From contig NZ_VLKP01000015.1 of assembly GCF_007830115.1 (NCBI RefSeq), forward strand, positions 1 to 64,000: a DNA stretch of 64,000 bases, written 5' to 3'. This document shows positions 62,723-64,000 of the stretch, one piece after another; position 1 is the stretch's first letter; every line of letters begins with the position of its first letter. The notes below the pieces were generated by a model. That model saw nothing but the letters and a program-made list of their open reading frames with translations. It made no database searches and had not been told where the DNA came from. The stretch is from Aerolutibacter ruishenii. GTDB taxonomy: Bacteria; Pseudomonadota; Gammaproteobacteria; Xanthomonadales; Xanthomonadaceae. The translations under genes were made by a program, and so were the position numbers.

Positions 62723-64000
62723 ATGGACCTTCCGCCGTTCGAAACCCACCGTGTGGAGAACCAACCGCCGGAGTTCGTGCCGGGCAACCTGTGGACCAAC
62801 GACACCGCGCTGCGCGACGCGGTGGCCCGCGAGGGCGGTGCGGCCTTCACCGGCCAGCTGAGTGCATACGGCGCGCTGGCGGGCGACGAGCTGTATGCCC
62901 TGTCCTTCGACGCCCACCGCGACCGGCCACGCCTGCGCACCCATGACCGCTTCGGCCAGCGCATCGACCGCGTGGAGTTCCACCCCGCCTACCACCGGTT
63001 GATGGGTGCGGCCATTGAACATGGCGTGGCGGGGCTGTCATGGACCGCCGCGGAACCCGGCGCCCACGTCGCGCGCGCGGCGCTGAGCTACCTGCACCAC
63101 CAGGTGGAGCCCGGCACCAGTTGCCCGCTGACCATGACCCACGCCGCCATCCCCGTGCTACGCCGCGAGCCTGCGCTGGCCGAATGGGCCACCAAGGCCG
63201 CCGCGCCACACTACGATCCGCGCGAGGTGCCCATCGCCGACAAGGCCGGCATCACCCTCGGCATGGGCATGACCGAGAAGCAGGGCGGCTCCGATGTGCG
63301 CGCCAATACCACCCGTGCCGAGCCGCTGGCTACCGAGGGCGAATACACGCTGGTGGGGCACAAGTGGTTCATGTCCGCGCCCATGTCGGACGGCTTCCTG
63401 GTGCTGGCACAGGCGCCCGGTGGCCTGACCTGCCTGCTGCTGCCGCGTGTCCTGTCCGATGGTCGCCGCAACGCCTGCCGGTTGATGCGGTTGAAGGACA
63501 AGCTGGGCGACTGGTCCAACGCGTCCAGCGAAGTGGAGTTCTGCGGCGCGTGGGCGCGACGCATCGGCGAGGAAGGGCGCGGCGTGGCCACCATACTGGA
63601 AATGGTGATGCTCACCCGCCTGGACTGCATGCTGGGCTCGGCCGCGCAGATGCGGATGGCGCTGGCGCATGCATTGCACCATCTCCGTCATCGCCATGCC
63701 TTTGGCCGCGCGCTGCTGGACCAGCCGCTGATGCGCAACGTGCTGGCCGACCTCGCGCTGGAGGCCGAAGCCGCCATCGCACTGGCGCTGCACGTGGCGC
63801 GCGCCATCGAACAGGCGGATACGGATCCGCTGGCCGTCGCCGTGGCCCGCATCGGCACCGCCGTGGGCAAGTACTGGGTGTGCAAGCGCGCGCCTGCCTT
63901 CGTCAACGAGGCCCAGGAGTGCCTGGGGGGTGCCGGCTACGTGGAAGAGTCACTGTTGCCCCGTCTCTATCGGCAGGCGCCGCTGAACTCCATCTGGGAG
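62723..64000 (+). CDS. aidB: AidB-like acyl-CoA dehydrogenase, cut by window edge
   Basis: An open frame from ATG 62723 continues to the last base with 426 codons and no stop. The sequence GMGMTEKQGGSDVRANTTRAEP (about 178-199) is nearly identical to E. coli AidB, an acyl-CoA dehydrogenase-like FAD protein of the adaptive response to alkylation. The HAFGRALLDQPL and LGGAGYVEES motifs are typical of the family. The full length would be about 545 residues, so the last fifth is missing. No Ada box was sought or seen. CGGAG lies 7 bases before the ATG. Confidence 0.9.
   Translation, partial: MDLPPFETHRVENQPPEFVPGNLWTNDTALRDAVAREGGAAFTGQLSAYGALAGDELYALSFDAHRDRPRLRTHDRFGQRIDRVEFHPAYHRLMGAAIEHGVAGLSWTAAEPGAHVARAALSYLHHQVEPGTSCPLTMTHAAIPVLRREPALAEWATKAAAPHYDPREVPIADKAGITLGMGMTEKQGGSDVRANTTRAEPLATEGEYTLVGHKWFMSAPMSDGFLVLAQAPGGLTCLLLPRVLSDGRRNACRLMRLKDKLGDWSNASSEVEFCGAWARRIGEEGRGVATILEMVMLTRLDCMLGSAAQMRMALAHALHHLRHRHAFGRALLDQPLMRNVLADLALEAEAAIALALHVARAIEQADTDPLAVAVARIGTAVGKYWVCKRAPAFVNEAQECLGGAGYVEESLLPRLYRQAPLNSIWE

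Overview
The window is ordinary core chromosome of a high-GC gammaproteobacterium of the family Xanthomonadaceae (Lysobacter, Luteimonas, Stenotrophomonas or Xanthomonas type). The evidence is gene order and protein sequence: tig-clpP-clpX-lon-hupB-ppiD, a fabH-fabD-fabG-acpP-fabF-pabB-pabC-mltG-tmk-holB-pilZ cluster ending in the non-canonical Xanthomonas type of PilZ, a Kdo kinase of the KdkA type, and lepA-lepB-rnc-era-recO. Genus and species cannot be fixed from sequence alone. There is no CRISPR array, prophage or defence island. The only clear mobile DNA is the 5' part of an ISL3-type transposase cut by the left edge, upstream of tRNA-Leu.

Layout. 0-10 kb: IS fragment, tRNA-Leu, a protein quality-control block (trigger factor, ClpP, ClpX, Lon; clpP and lon carry sigma32-like promoters), HU, tRNA-Val, tRNA-Asp and the periplasmic folding factor PpiD. 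10-16 kb: fabI, then the E. coli-like block mltD-gloB/yafS-like/rnhA-dnaQ, a PP2C phosphatase and tRNA-Ser(CGA). 16-20 kb: a DUF6165-like gene, a REP-like element, a family-9 glycosyltransferase divergent from kdkA, a metallo-hydrolase, SRP RNA and tRNA-Ser(GGA). 20-23.5 kb: dnaX-ybaB-recR and a HIT protein. 23.4-27.8 kb (minus): moxR-DUF58-transglutaminase-slp operon. 27.8-31.6 kb: a family-39 glycosyltransferase, a Maf-type pyrophosphatase with a small membrane protein, and yceD-rpmF. 31.8-42.3 kb: fatty-acid synthesis, p-aminobenzoate synthesis, a peptidoglycan terminase, thymidylate kinase, DNA polymerase III delta-prime and PilZ, with many 4-bp stop/start overlaps. 42.4-44.5 kb: beta-oxidation enzyme FadB (minus). 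44.8-47.9 kb: rpoE-rseA-mucD envelope-stress operon with a matching sigmaE promoter. 48-53.8 kb: lepA, lepB, a DUF4845 gene, rnc, era, recO. 53.8-57.5 kb: a receiver-Hpt protein divergent from a YdbH-like AsmA-type protein and a YdbL-like lipoprotein. 57.6-64 kb: rlmD, a CYTH phosphohydrolase, nagZ-hpt-mtnP, a cold-shock protein and an AidB-like acyl-CoA dehydrogenase running off the right edge.

Most interesting points: the YdbH-like/YdbL-lipoprotein pair, probably an envelope lipid bridge with its lipoprotein partner fused to YdbL; several genes whose -10 box lies about 7 to 11 bases before the ATG with no ribosome binding site, suggesting leaderless mRNAs (yceD, era, rnhA, the ydbH-like gene); a family-9 glycosyltransferase whose only well placed start is ATT; two unassigned palindromes at fabD and acpP; a REP-like family with two copies; and tandem duplication of the 3' end of the receiver-Hpt gene. 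Functions come from motifs and remembered family features; no database search was run.
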